In this document: positions 1 through 10,506 of the stretch, in pieces | Numbering within the stretch: position 1 is the stretch's first letter | How the letters are laid out: each line of letters begins with the position of its first letter | NCBI GenBank assembly: GCA_964035575.1 | Contig: OZ037919.1 | Coordinates: 806,001 to 870,000 of the forward strand | Origin: Rhynchopus sp. YZ270_cl-10 | Lineage: Eukaryota > Euglenozoa > Diplonemea > Diplonemida > Diplonemidae | DNA length: 64,000 bases | Direction: 5' to 3' | Notes under the pieces: generated by a model | Told to the model about the DNA's origin: nothing | Databases searched by the model: none | Seen by the model: the letters and a program-made list of their open reading frames with translations, nothing else | Position numbers and translations under genes: made by a program

Positions 1-154
1 AACAGGCCTGCCTGCTGCTTCTACTTTGGTGCCACTTCCACCGACACCGACACCTGCACCTCACACAGCACTTCCCACACCAGACCTGCCTGCTGGCACC
101 ACTACTGCTGCACCGCCACCTGCTGAGAATGTGCTTCTGTGGAGGCCTTGGTAA
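1..154 (+). CDS. 3' end of a CUB-like secreted protein (paralogue 1)
   Basis: The window opens inside a gene. The last 51 codons (reading from base 2, stop TAA at 152-154) are a Pro/Thr/Ala-rich tail ending in ENVLLWRPW. The sequence is essentially identical to the end of the complete paralogue at 7915-9615, and the 3' flanks match as well. It is therefore the first visible member of a tandem family. Like the second copy it ends without a membrane segment, so the product is probably secreted. The CUB-like domains lie upstream of the window. Confidence 0.85.
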   Translation, partial: TGLPAASTLVPLPPTPTPAPHTALPTPDLPAGTTTAAPPPAENVLLWRPW

Positions 155-1645
155 ATAGACCCTTGAACGCATGCTGTGTGCGGGGGTGTTAATGAAAAAA
201 AGAGCCATGTGTGTGGCCTCACTAAAACGTCTTTGTGTATTCTATCTTTTAAGGAAACGCCAAACGATGTAATATTTTCCCTATTTTCAGCTTCATGTTT
301 TTGTTAACAAAAAGAAAACCGGCGCAGGAGCTTTTCTTGGAACTGTTTTATTCTCCCCACCCTAACAATATCACATTCAGAAAAACATTGTTTTTTTTTA
401 TTCGCTTTTTTCTTCCTAGTCGCCTCCGCGAGTTTTCCTCGAAGAGCAGGAAAAAGACTGGGGAGTGTTGGTGGCTCCGTGACGCCACAGAGCCGGCACA
501 CTCGTTGAGTGCCTCACAACACCTTAAATTCATTATTATTTGCTTTTATTTATTGTCTTCACGCTTTATCATTGGTGTTGGGTTGGGAAATATAGTATTC
601 TTCTCAAAGCCCCCCTGAGTTGGTTGACATAAGATCTGTGTGCAACGTCAAGGCAGATTCAGCTTTTAACTTTATTTGCCCTCCGCCCCCCAGGTTTTCT
701 TCCCTCCTTGAATCTGTTGAGCCGACATTTCAGCACTGCACCCTGGCTTGCTGGACACAACAATGAACACACATGTGAGTTGTTGTGCTGTGTTTTTCGA
801 AAATCAAGGGTAAGGGACGTAATGGAACGAACATTTTCTGTACCCCCTTTTCTCCTTTTCATACAAGAACTGGGGTCTCAGCTCATTTTTGTGGTAAAAA
901 CCCCCTCCTCCGTAGAATATTTACATGTAAATATTAGGCGTATTTTTGGTCGAAAGCACGTCATTTTTGTTAATGATACCGTAGTATGTAAATATTATTC
1001 GGAGGGCGGGGGTTTAATTCTTTCAAAGTACCACCAGAGTTGACCAGAAAAATGCGTATCAGCTTCCTTCTGAAGGCCCTCAGGGTCCACTAGGTTTCCT
1101 CATTATTTCTCCTCTGTTATTTCATCTCCATCTCTCTGGTGTTTTGACTTGTTTCTTGAGAACGAATCTGTCTGATTTCTTCTACTGTCATAGTGTGCTG
1201 ATCCTGTGGATCAAAAAGCACGTATTTTATGTTTTAGAATGCACGGCGGACGAGTCAGGGGGCTAGTCGAACTACCAGGTTATAACGTTAAGGTTTGTCC
1301 ATTGTACCAAACAAGATACTCTTGACACAACTACCGTTTTCTTGCGACAAAACATCTGCCATGCAGACGGTGTTCACCATGCAAGGTATCCTGCTCAAGG
1401 CATCTGCCATGACCCCGACACCTTTATTGCGCACTAAATTACATGAGGTTCATCTGTCAAGGTTTTCACCATTTTCGGTGGGGACGTGTCATTTGAATGT
1501 CAGGAAATGTTTTGATTTTTTGATTTTTTTGATTTTGCTTTTTTTCCCTGTATGAGGCGTTTGAACTCTCAGCTTCCACGGTGACCATGCGCGCACCCTA
1601 CCCTGAGGGTCCGTATGGGCCACCGTGCGATCTGTTCCGACCCCT
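155..1645. other. 3' flank of CUB paralogue 1; no gene seen
   Basis: Non-coding. Bases 158-300 and 600-1640 align with 9618-11095, the flank of paralogue 2. Bases about 1350-1560 resemble the 5' flanks of paralogues 2 (7545-7700) and 3 (13258-13400). This marks the segment as part of a large tandem duplication unit. Bases 304-598 are an extra block absent from unit 2. Confidence 0.7.
304..598 (+). repeat. Dispersed block shared with the 5' flank of gene A2
   Basis: About 295 bases closely match 54253-54590, upstream of membrane-protein gene A2, including a conserved stretch around GTGACGCCACAGAGCC. Unit 2 of the CUB array (around 9757) has no equivalent, so the block was inserted into or lost from one unit. 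In both places the similarity begins exactly at a TTAA. At 54253 that TTAA is also the right target site of a piggyBac-like element. Confidence 0.65.
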
Positions 1646-1723
1646 TTTTTTCAAGGGATAAGGACAGTCTGGCCCACTACGTTTGACTTTTGGACAGTAT
1701 GGGCCCAACATGTTTCGATAAAG

Positions 1724-2232
1724 ACAGTTCAGACCCAAACGTTTGTAAAAAAGACAGTTCAGACCCAAAACGTTTGTAAAAAAGACAGTTCAGACCCAAA
1801 ACGTTTGCAAAAAAGACAGTTCAGACCCAAAACGTTTGCAAAAAAGACAGTTCAGACCCAAACGTTTGTAAAAAAGACAGTTCAGACCCAAAACGTTTGC
1901 AAAAAAGACAGTTCAGACCCAAAACGTTTGTAAAAAAGACAGTTCAGACCCAAAACGTTTGCAAAAAAGACAGTTCAGACCCAAAACGTTTGCAAAAAAG
2001 ACAGTTCAGACCCAAAACGTTTGTAAAAAAGACAGTTCAGACCCAAAACGTTTGCAAAAAAGACAGTTCAGACCCAAACGTTTGCAAAAAAGACAGTTCA
2101 GACCCAAAACGTTTGCAAAAAAGACAGTTCAGACCCAAAACGTTTGCAAAAAAGACAGTTCAGACCCAAAACGTTTGTAAAAAAGACAGTTCAGACCCAA
2201 AACGTTTGCAAAAAAGACAGTTCAGACCCAGG
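1724..2232 (+). repeat. 31-bp minisatellite, left arm of the foldback element
   Basis: About 16 tandem copies of a unit starting GACAGTTCAGACCCAAAACG and ending in a run of A. Variants alternate T/C in GTTTGYAAAAAA and AAAA/AAA before CG. Translations across it are repeat artefacts. Confidence 0.95.
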
Positions 2233-2394
2233 CAGCGGTAGGGAGGGTTTGCGGGTTTCTGGTGGGAGGGGTGTTCGCGGGGGTACCCCCCGCTGAATCT
2301 GGCACTGGGGTGCCCAAGCACCCAGATACGCAGGTACACACGTACACGTACCCTAATTGCCAGAGTCGACGCAACAAAAAAGTCCAAAAGACTT

Positions 2395-3130
2395 TGTTGG
2401 TGGCCTTACTCATTTGGATCACAACAATTTTGGCCCAGGCATGCTCTTGAAGTATGACAATTTAGTGTGTATGGGGCAGGGTGTTGTTTTGTTCTGAATT
2501 CTCTTTGTTATAATATCTATCTAGCATCAAAATTGTGGAAAACTTTGCACCCCAAACACCCTCAACAACGCCCGCCAAAAGGCGCCCCTTGTTTCTGGGA
2601 GTTGGTTCTCATGTTTGATACACTACACAGCAGACATTCCTCTGAGTCCAACGCTTGTGCGGCGTTGTACTTAAGGTGCACGAAGACAGGGTCTGGTGGT
2701 AAATTTTGCGTACTGCGACGTGGTACTGCGTGGGTCTGGGAATATGGGTACCTGGGTACAGGATATTTGTTGTCAAAGACATCTTCCACCATGCATTGAG
2801 GAGGGTAAGACAGTGGTCGCAGTTTGTACTTGATAGCATTACAACATTTAACTTCTCCACGGGGGTCTTGGGCCGTTCACTCGGTTCTACCTTGACTAGC
2901 GGAAGAGGCCTTTTTGGTCTCTAGAATATCCGGTATTCCCGAACGGAGGCACACTTTGTGTGTTACTACGACCTGGCAACTTCCAGCAGTAGGTTAAGTA
3001 ATCTTTCTTGTAAATTGTTGGATCATTATCTCCTCAGTGCATGAATGCCCCACGTGACTGGACACTTTTGTGTTTGTCATGTGGAGCTGTGGTTGCTCTT
3101 TCACGACTTTTTTTCTTGTACACCAGTGTA
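2395..3130 (+). repeat. Core of the foldback element, a dispersed repeat family
   Basis: Parts of this loop recur near the right end of the window. Bases about 2755-3130 match 61415-61790, and about 2420-2840 match 63325-64000. No reading frame stays open in all copies, so this is non-coding repeat sequence. Confidence 0.75.
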
Positions 3131-3182
3131 CCGTGTACCTGGGTACCTAGGCACCTGGTCGCCTGGGTACGTACCGGTAAAT

Positions 3183-3292
3183 GTGACCAAATACCTGGTC
3201 ATCTGACCAGGTTTTCCTGGTCATGACCAGGTGGTCTGACCAGGTATACCTGGTCAAATGACCAGGTATCTGGTCAGACCTCTGACCAGCGC
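3183..3292. repeat. Cluster of ACCAGGT/ACCTGGT palindromes
   Basis: CCTGGTCATGACCAGG and ACCTGGTCAAATGACCAGGT and several half-sites are packed in about 110 bases inside the foldback loop. They should form several small hairpins. Confidence 0.7.
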
Positions 3293-3360
3293 ACGGTGAT
3301 AGCCGTGCCCAAGACCCACCCAGGGGTGGCATTTTTGGGCTCAGGTGGGTGCAGCTGCCT

Positions 3361-3712
3361 GGGTCTGAACTGTCTTTTTTGCAAACGTTTTGGGTCTGAA
3401 CTGTCTTTTTTACAAACGTTTTGGGTCTGAACTGTCTTTTTTGCAAACGTTTTGGGTCTGAACTGTCTTTTTTGCAAACGTTTTGGGTCTGAACTGTCTT
3501 TTTTACAAACGTTTTGGGTCTGAACTGTCTTTTTTGCAAACGTTTTGGGTCTGAACTGTCTTTTTTGCAAACGTTTTGGGTCTGAACTGTCTTTTTTACA
3601 AACGTTTTGGGTCTGAACTGTCTTTTTTACAAACGTTTTGGGTCTGAACTGTCTTTTTTACAAACGTTTTGGGTCTGAACTGTCTTTTTTACAAACGTTT
3701 GGGGCTGAACTG
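3361..3712 (-). repeat. 31-bp minisatellite, right arm (inverted)
   Basis: About 11 copies of the same 31-bp unit in the opposite orientation. With the left arm they could form a very long hairpin. Confidence 0.95.
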
Positions 3713-3922
3713 TCTTTATCGAAACATGTTGGGCCCATACTGTCCAAAAGTCAAACGTAGTGGGCCAGACTGTCCTTATCCCTTTTTTCAAATATTTTTC
3801 AGCAGAGTTGGAACGTGGATTGGGTCTTTTGGAACACGACCCGGTTTGGGGGTTTTTTGGGAGAAAAAAATTTCCGCGCTGCGTGCGAAGAGTTCTGTGG
3901 CAAACTCGCCACCCCCACTTCT

Positions 3923-4142
3923 CTTGCATACTTGCATACTTGCATACTTGCATACTTGCATACTTGCATACTTGCATACTTGCATACTTGCATACTTGCA
4001 TACTTGCATACTTGCATACTTGCATACTTGCATACTTGCATACTTGCATACTTGCATACTTGCATACTTGCATACTTGCATACTTGCATACTTGCATACT
4101 TGCATACTTGCATACTTGCATACTTGCATACTTGCATACTTG
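3923..4142 (+). repeat. (CTTGCATA)n microsatellite
   Basis: About 27 nearly perfect copies of an 8-base unit. The unit length lets several frames on both strands stay open, which produces spurious proteins such as repeating MQVCKYAS. Confidence 0.97.
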
Positions 4143-4477
4143 TACACTTCGTACCGCAAAGCCGAGGTGTATGTCTTAGAAGCAATTTGCCAAATGCTTT
4201 TGACATATACTAGTCGAAATCCTTCGTCTTCCTTTTGGAACCTAGTGTGCAGTGGACATCAATCCATCGAGGAGCGCATCATGAACAAGGTAAAACAAAA
4301 AGCTTGCGTTTTATCGATCAGATTTTATTCTCCACCCCGCACCCAAAACGTAAACACCACTTTCAGAAAAGAAGCATTTTTTCTTTTCCTTTTCTTTTTT
4401 TTTTCCACACACGCTGGTTTTTGTGTTTCGCTAATAGCTTTACACAGAATCCCAAAAATATTTATTTTTATTCCACA

Positions 4478-5866
4478 GTTAAATAAAGTATACGAAGGAT
4501 TTGGCACTTTTAGCGTGATTCTTTTTAATGATAATTTCACGCCGTGTTTTTTTCGCAAATAAAAGCCACGCTAATTGAACTTTATTTCACGCCTTTTCAC
4601 TTTTTTTCACTGCAATTCCTTCAGAGCGTGATTTTATTTTTGTTTTTTTCACGCTAAAACAGGGGTTTTTTTTGGCGATAACTTCACGCTAAATTTTGGC
4701 ACATCCTGCTCCACCACCCGCCTAAAAATTGAAAATTTCGCAATTTTTTTGCCCTTTTCCCATTTTTTTTTTTTGCCACGTGCAACATGCTGAAGGATGT
4801 AAGACGCAAACGGTCCTCCGACAGGAGATGGACAAGCACCACAATGGTTTTGCTGAAGGACTGGCATTGTCGACACCGTACGTCCGTGAATGGGACCGCT
4901 GTTTAAGGAATTCATTGGCAAGCCTGACGGTATGCCCACGGAAGCCGACTTCGTTTCGTGCATAGTGTATTCACGTACAAATCGTCGTCGTAATGGACAG
5001 CGTTCAGTAAGCTGAGCAGCATATTGGTGAGGAAGTATGGGGTGCAACTGCAAGACCAGTTTCCGAGGCTCGTGTGTCTCTTGAAGCAACACCAGACGGC
5101 TACCGACACGACAGTCCAACGCATTCTGCACTCACGAAACAAGAAATCGACTCCTTCATTACCTATCAAGACGAAGGACACACCACCCCCTTTACTTCAT
5201 TGTGAGGAAGGTGGTGGCTGGCATGATATTCTGTGATGGGTGGGGATCTTCTGAATGTCTCGCTCTTGCACGACAGCCATTTCCCGCCTCCCGCTAGAAC
5301 CCGAGGTGTCGGGACACTGAGGGTGGCGAGAGGTCGATGTAGCTTTGTGTACCGTTGAGGCAGCTTTCCGAACCCGACCACACGCTACGCGCTATGCGTA
5401 CACGCGGTGTAGGCTCCGTACTGTGTGCGTTACATGCTATATGCCGTTGTTGTGTGTGTAAAAACGTGAGTTGTGTGGTACTGCATGGGGTCACACGTGC
5501 ACCACCCTGTGGCTCACATATGGTTCTACAGTGTGTTCTGCCACCCCGAAAATGCGTATCCCACCCCACATACCAGGGTATGGGCCCAGTTCACCAGTTT
5601 TTTGCAGGTTCCCAGCGAGCAAAAGCAGGCGGGAGGGTAGCAGGGCTGGAGGGACCCTCCAGTCTTTTTTAGCCTCCCTCCAGCCCCTCAGGCCCGCCAG
5701 CCCCCCAGCTGGAGTCCCGCTAGCCTAGCTAGGGGTCCCGCGGGATTCCCGGTAGCGTTGGCGGGAGGGTAATGAGGGCTACCCGGAGGCACACATACTC
5801 GTTAGTTATTGCACAATAAATGAGTCACGCTAAAAGTGCCAAATCCTTTCGTATACTTTATTTAAC
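4478..5866. mobile_element. TIR-bounded element, superfamily unassigned
   Basis: The inverted ends are about 41 bases long with one indel: left 4478-4518 (GTTAAATAAAGTATACGAAG...), right 5825-5866. The interior has many copies of the motif CACGCTAAAA and its complement, some short T-rich runs, and a patch around 4780-5190 that looks like decayed coding sequence with no intact frame. No target duplication was found. A fossil DNA transposon is the simplest reading. Confidence 0.55.
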
Positions 5867-5883
5867 GTGAAATAAAATTACGT

Positions 5884-6047
5884 ATTCAACGCCTTTTAGC
5901 GAATTTTTTTGCGATACTTCACTTATTTTTTTCCCAGGCTCGTGTATTCAATTTGCCTCGCTTCGCTCGGCAAATTAACTACCACTCGCCTGGTAAAAAA
6001 ATGCGTGAAGTTATCGCAAAAAAAAACCACGCTAAAAGGCGTTGAAT
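5884..6047. mobile_element. Small hairpin (MITE-like) element
   Basis: A perfect 18-base inverted repeat (ATTCAACGCCTTTTAGCG at 5884-5901, complement at 6030-6047). A second inner pair (GCGATACTTCAC / GTGAAGTTATCGC) surrounds the palindromic centre GCCTCGCTTCGCTCGGC. The arms share the CACGCTAAAA motif with the neighbouring 4478-5866 element, so they may be related. Confidence 0.6.
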
Positions 6048-6396
6048 AAATAGTTATTTTTTTTTCTTTCCAAACCGGGTTTTTCGCTGAAATCCACTTT
6101 TATTCTCCCCGGGTTTAGTACCACGCTCCAACCCTGTTTTTCAGGGGATTGTATAGAGGGTCTCCTGTAGCTTCGTCGCGCACAGACCCCTATAAACCCC
6201 CCATATTTTTGCAATTCGAAAACCTGCCTGCAGTGCCTTACTTTTCTGTTGTTTTTTTTTTTTTTTTTTTTTTTTTTTGATAAATTGTTGGAGTAGTGTA
6301 GTTGCCTCGGTTGTGTTGCCACAGTTGCGCAATCTCCACCTCCAAAAAATATTTCCCTCCCTTTCTGTTCTTTTTTTTGATAAATTGGCGACGCGT

Positions 6397-6494
6397 AGGG
6401 GTGGCATCAAAACAAATAACGCGGATAAGGTGTCTAAGCACGAGAGGCTTAGGGTCATCTTATAATCTTTTCTTTGTTTTGATGCCACCCCGTA
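6397..6494. repeat. Inverted repeat GGGGTGGCATCAAAAC
   Basis: GGGGTGGCATCAAAAC (about 6399-6414) is inverted at 6476-6491 around about 60 bases. The 6250-6280 region to its left is a run of about 30 T. No gene is visible. Confidence 0.5.
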
Positions 6495-6534
6495 GACACC
6501 TCGCTTTTTTGCGGGGAACCGCGATAACACGTAT

Positions 6535-6938
6535 CCCTAACCCGTTATAGCTGTCTTAACGACCCCTGGTCATGCTGCAAAAGTAAACAAACAAATAAGT
6601 AAAAAAGTACAAAATAAAGTAGCAAAAGCAAAAACAAAACAAAACAAAACAAAACAAAACAAAACAAAACAAAACAAAACAAAACAAAACAAAACAAAAC
6701 AAAACAAAACAAAACAAAACAAAACAAAACAAAACAAAACAAAACAAAACAAAACAAAACAAAACAAAACAAAACAAAACAAAACAAAACAAAACAAAAC
6801 AAAACAAAACAAAACAAAACAAAACAAAACAAAACAAAACAAAACAAAACAAAACAAAACAAAACAAAACAAAACAAAACAAAACAAAACAAAACAAAAC
6901 AAAACAAAACAAACTTTCAAACCACCCTAACCCGTTAT
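6535..6938 (+). mobile_element. Short insertion with expanded (AAAAC)n tail and flanking direct repeats
   Basis: CCCTAACCCGTTAT occurs at 6535-6548 and again at 6925-6938. Between the copies lie about 80 bases of unique sequence and about 56 copies of AAAAC (about 6630-6911). Direct repeats around a body ending in a simple A-rich tail fit a truncated LINE or SINE insertion. Plain microsatellite expansion beside an unrelated duplication is the alternative. Confidence 0.4.
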
Positions 6939-7890
6939 TTATAGACATGTATTTTGCACTCCCAGCAGAATTCATACAATAGAGGTTATGGTGTACTTTT
7001 TTTTTTGGACAAATACTTTGTGGTGGGAAATGCTTCAAACGTCTTGAGACTTTTTGTTTATTCCCCTCCCCTTTCTATTGCGCACTCACCTCATTTCTGT
7101 GCTTCAGGCTGTTTTTTCCTTGACATTCATTTCTGGGCGTTTTGAAACTAAAATGTTTTGTTGTTTTTTATTTGCATGAGTCATTTGGCAAAAAGAACAA
7201 AACCACGTCATACGCACTATCAGTCAGTGGGTTTTTATGGGTTAAGTTTGGTTGTGCCGTGGGTAGCGTACCAACTAAACAAAAGACGAACGGCGTTTTT
7301 ATTGTTTCCGTTTACGATAACAAGCACAAATAAATTGTACATGATATCGCGAACATACGCGATTTCTTCATCTCAGGTGCTTGCTTGGGGACTTTCCTCG
7401 CTTCTTACACAGTAAATACTGTAAACTTGTTTAAGTAGCTTTGCTACGCCTGTAGAGGTCTCTTGCATAACATATGTCACGAATAAGAAAGTCTTCCTCC
7501 CCTATCACACCATTGTTTCATTTATTTTTGATGATCGCTTCACAGCATCTGCCATGTAGACAGTGTTCACTATGCAAGGTATCCTGCTCAAGGCATCTGC
7601 CACGAGGACACCTTTATTGCGCACTAAGTACATGAGGCTTAGGTTCATCTGTCAAGGTTTTCACCCTTTTCGGTGGGGACGTGTCATTTGAAATGTCGGA
7701 AAATATGTAACGCACATTTCTGGCGCTTCTGACACCCCCCACACCACATCCGTACATTGGGTTGACGCCCTCAAGCTTAGTGCACCTACGCATGCTGGGC
7801 ACTCAACTCACACCACACGCAGTGGGCTATCCTCCGTTCAATTTCGCGTTGCCTACTCTAAGTCTGTTATCAAACCACACCACACCACAC
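6939..7890. other. 5' flank of CUB paralogue 2; no gene seen
   Basis: Non-coding. Bases 7545-7700 are about 90% alike to 13258-13400 and similar to 1350-1560. The segment holding ATGCAAGGTATCCTGCTC is therefore a conserved upstream block of the CUB family and may contain its promoter. The likely splice acceptor is at 7891-7894 (GCAG). Confidence 0.55.
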
Positions 7891-7914
7891 GCAGGATCTT
7901 TCCACACAAAAATA

Positions 7915-9615
7915 ATGACACTACGTGTGCTTGTTGTGCTCTCAGTCTCCTCGCTGTTGCTTGCCAGAGTTGTGCTCCCGGTTCCTCGGCCTCCAGCACC
8001 TGCCACAGCACCTCCAACAACTGCTCCACTGCCTGCATGTGAGCAGACTTCGTCACCACTGAAAGCTTTCTTCCCCTCTCAAAAGGCAGACCAGTTTCTG
8101 AAGTGCTGGACGTTTCAGTGCAAGGGAACTGTTCACATGACATTCCTGAACGTGACAGTGGAACGGACGCTGTCTCTTGTGAACAGCGACGGTTACCAAC
8201 TCGTGTCTCTGTTAGGAAGAAGAGACAGCTACACTGCTTCGTATCCTGCAAACGGCGAGATGATGATTCTGTACAACGCCAGCAGCTCTCATTACTCGAC
8301 ACTCGACACGAATTCCTTCACAGTTAAGTGGGAGTGCGACGAAGACACACCTGTTGTTCCGCCTGCAGAGGGTTATGACTCGTCTGAGTACCTCACACTG
8401 GCACAAAGTGGGACGTACGAGAGGCTGCACTCACAAAGAAGAGACTACAACTGGATCATTCCCTGCACAGGCACACTCAGCATTGCAGAAGAGTTGGGCG
8501 ATGTCTTCTTTTCTGAGGTGAGACTCGTCAACAGCAACGGCAGCGTCTATGTTGATTACTCTGGCACGCTCAGCACTGAGTACCAGGTGGATGGCAACTT
8601 TGTTGTTCAGTTGAAGAATGACGAAAGTGGCTCTGGGGACAACTTCTTTTCTTTTTCGTGGAACTGTGTGCGTCAATCCGAAACTGTCTCGGCCTTTGTC
8701 CCACCTACATCTGCACCTGCCACAGCACCTCCAACAACTTCTACACTGCCTGGATGTGAGCAGACTTCGTCACCACTGGATGCTTCGTTCCCTCCTGAAA
8801 ATGCAGACCAGTTTATGAAGTGCTGGACGTTTCAGTGCAAGGGAACTGTTCACATGACATTCCTCAACATCTCGTCATACGGAATGTTGTCTCTTGTGAA
8901 CAGCAACGGTTACCAACTCACTGCTCTGACGAGATACCATGACAACTACACTGCTTCGTATCCTGCAAACGGCGAGATGATGATTCTGTACAACACCAGC
9001 AGCTCTCATTACTCGACACTTGACACGAATTCCTTCACAGTTAAGTGGGAGTGCGACGAAGACACACCTGTTGTTCCGCCTGCAGTGGGTTATGACTCGT
9101 CTGACTACCTCACACTGGCACAAAGTGGGACGTACGAGAGGCTGCACTCACAAAGAAGAGACTACAACTGGATCATTCCCTGCACAGGCACACTCAGCAT
9201 TGCAGAAGAGTTGGGCGATGTCTTCTTTTCTGAGGTGAGACTCGTCAACAGCAACGGCAGCGTCTATGTTGATTACTCTGGCACGCTCAGCACTGAGTAC
9301 CAGGTGGATGGCAACTTTCTCGTTCAGTTGAAGAGTGAAGAAAGTGGTCATGCGGACAACCTCTTTTCTTTTTCGTGGAACTGTGTGCGTCGATCCGAAA
9401 CTGTCTCGGCCTTTGTCCCACCTCCATCTGCACCTGCCTCAGCACTTCCAACAGCAACACCAACAGGCCTGCCTGCTGCTTCTACTTTGGTGCCACTTCC
9501 ACCGACACCGACACCTGCACCTCACACAGCACTTCCCACACCAGACCTGCCTGCTGGCACCACTACTGCTGCACCGCCACCTGCTGAGAATGTGCTTCTG
9601 TGGAGGCCTTGGTAA
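7915..9615 (+). CDS. Secreted CUB-like repeat protein (paralogue 2)
   Basis: 566 residues. The ATG at 7915 starts a clear signal peptide (MTLRVLVVLSVSSLLLARVV) and lies 20 bases after a CAG acceptor, so I prefer it to upstream in-frame codons. The mature protein has a short Pro/Thr linker and two repeats of about 240 residues beginning CEQTSSPL. Each repeat is made of two CUB-like beta-sandwich segments, ending in motifs such as FTVKWECDED and FSFSWNC. NXS/T sites are frequent, pointing to N-glycosylation. A Pro/Thr/Ala-rich tail ends in LLWRPW with no membrane helix, so it is probably exported. It is the middle member of a tandem family. The CUB assignment rests on pattern and disulfide spacing; partners and function are unknown. 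Confidence 0.85.
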   Translation: MTLRVLVVLSVSSLLLARVVLPVPRPPAPATAPPTTAPLPACEQTSSPLKAFFPSQKADQFLKCWTFQCKGTVHMTFLNVTVERTLSLVNSDGYQLVSLLGRRDSYTASYPANGEMMILYNASSSHYSTLDTNSFTVKWECDEDTPVVPPAEGYDSSEYLTLAQSGTYERLHSQRRDYNWIIPCTGTLSIAEELGDVFFSEVRLVNSNGSVYVDYSGTLSTEYQVDGNFVVQLKNDESGSGDNFFSFSWNCVRQSETVSAFVPPTSAPATAPPTTSTLPGCEQTSSPLDASFPPENADQFMKCWTFQCKGTVHMTFLNISSYGMLSLVNSNGYQLTALTRYHDNYTASYPANGEMMILYNTSSSHYSTLDTNSFTVKWECDEDTPVVPPAVGYDSSDYLTLAQSGTYERLHSQRRDYNWIIPCTGTLSIAEELGDVFFSEVRLVNSNGSVYVDYSGTLSTEYQVDGNFLVQLKSEESGHADNLFSFSWNCVRRSETVSAFVPPPSAPASALPTATPTGLPAASTLVPLPPTPTPAPHTALPTPDLPAGTTTAAPPPAENVLLWRPW

Positions 9616-10360
9616 ATAGACCCTTGAACGCATGCTGTGTGTGCGGGGGTGTTAATAAAAAATCATTCACATTTGGCTTCACCAAAACGTCTTTGCGTAT
9701 TCTGTCTTCAAGGAAGCGCCAAACGATGTAATATTTTCCCTATTTTCAGTTTCATGTTTTTTGCTTCTCTTCTCCCCAAAGCACCCCTGAGTTTGTTGAC
9801 ATAAGATGTGTATGCACGTAAGGCAGATACATCTTTAAACTTTTTTTCCCCTTTCTTTGCACCCCACAGTTTTTATCCCTCCTGTCGAACCAGGTGTACC
9901 TAGTATTCTTTCAACACTGCACCCTGGCTTGCTTTTGAAACTGGACACAATAGCATAGAACACAAACGTGAGTTGTTGTGCCGTGTTTTTCGAAATCAAG
10001 CATAAGGGACGTAATGTAAAAGATCATTTTCTGTACCCCCCCTCCATGCAAATACCGTGGTCAGGTAAATTTGATAAATTCTCATATTTTTTTTTGTAGC
10101 AATTCTTTCAAAATACCGCCAGAGTTGACCAGAAAAAAAAAATACGCGTATCAGCTTCCTTCTGAACGCCCTCAGGGTCCACTCCCTAATGCAAATGGGG
10201 TATCCTCAAGGCATTGCATGGTTCCCCCTCGTTATTTCCATCTCCATCTCTCTGGTGTTGACTTGTTTCTTGAGAACGAATCTGTCTGATTTTTTTGTGT
10301 CATAGTTTACTGATCCTGTGGACCAAGTAACGCACGCATTTTATGTTTTTTAGAATACAT
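9616..10360. other. 3' flank of CUB paralogue 2
   Basis: Non-coding and closely similar to the 158-1240 flank, minus the 295-base block. AATAAA at about 9652 is a plausible polyadenylation signal. No gene seen. Confidence 0.6.
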
Positions 10361-10506
10361 GGCGGACGAGTCAGAGGTTACTAGTGGAACTACTAGTCGT
10401 AGCGACTACTCCACTAATCTAGTAATGTTGCTGGTGTAAGACTGGTCGTTAAACGCTCGTCATTTGTACTAGTAGCGCAACTAGTAGTCCCCCTGACGAG
10501 TCCGCC
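10361..10506. mobile_element. Small foldback with ACTAGT-rich arms
   Basis: The imperfect inverted arms (about 38 bases, about 80% matched) begin GGCGGACGAGTCAG at 10361 and close at 10506. Both contain repeated CTACTAGT. In unit 1 (1243-1275) only one arm-like stretch is present, so the hairpin differs between tandem units. MITE or unstable palindrome. Confidence 0.5.

Larger units (their letters stand above)
1655..3782. mobile_element. Foldback (FB)-type DNA transposon with tandem-repeat inverted arms
   Basis: The ends are perfect inverted repeats beginning GGGATAAGGACAGTC (1655) and ending GACTGTCCTTATCCC (3782). They are flanked by the 9-bp direct duplication TTTTTTCAA (1646-1654 and 3783-3791). 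Each arm has about 65 bases of unique terminal sequence and then a 31-bp minisatellite: about 16 copies at 1724-2232 and about 11 inverted copies at 3361-3712. The 1.1-kb centre has no convincing gene. Long inverted arms of tandem subrepeats with a 9-bp duplication are the hallmark of foldback elements, which are moved by Mutator-like transposases. The matching place in unit 2 (about 11085-11130) lacks the insert. Confidence 0.85.

Noticed and set aside
1724-3712. CRISPR array
   Set aside because: Repeats are contiguous with no spacers, in a eukaryotic foldback element.
3627-4562. Frames of 120-300 codons over the CTTGCATA array
   Set aside because: Microsatellite artefacts; several frames and both strands are open at once.
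6545-7038. Minus-strand FVLFC repeat proteins
   Set aside because: Translation of the AAAAC array.
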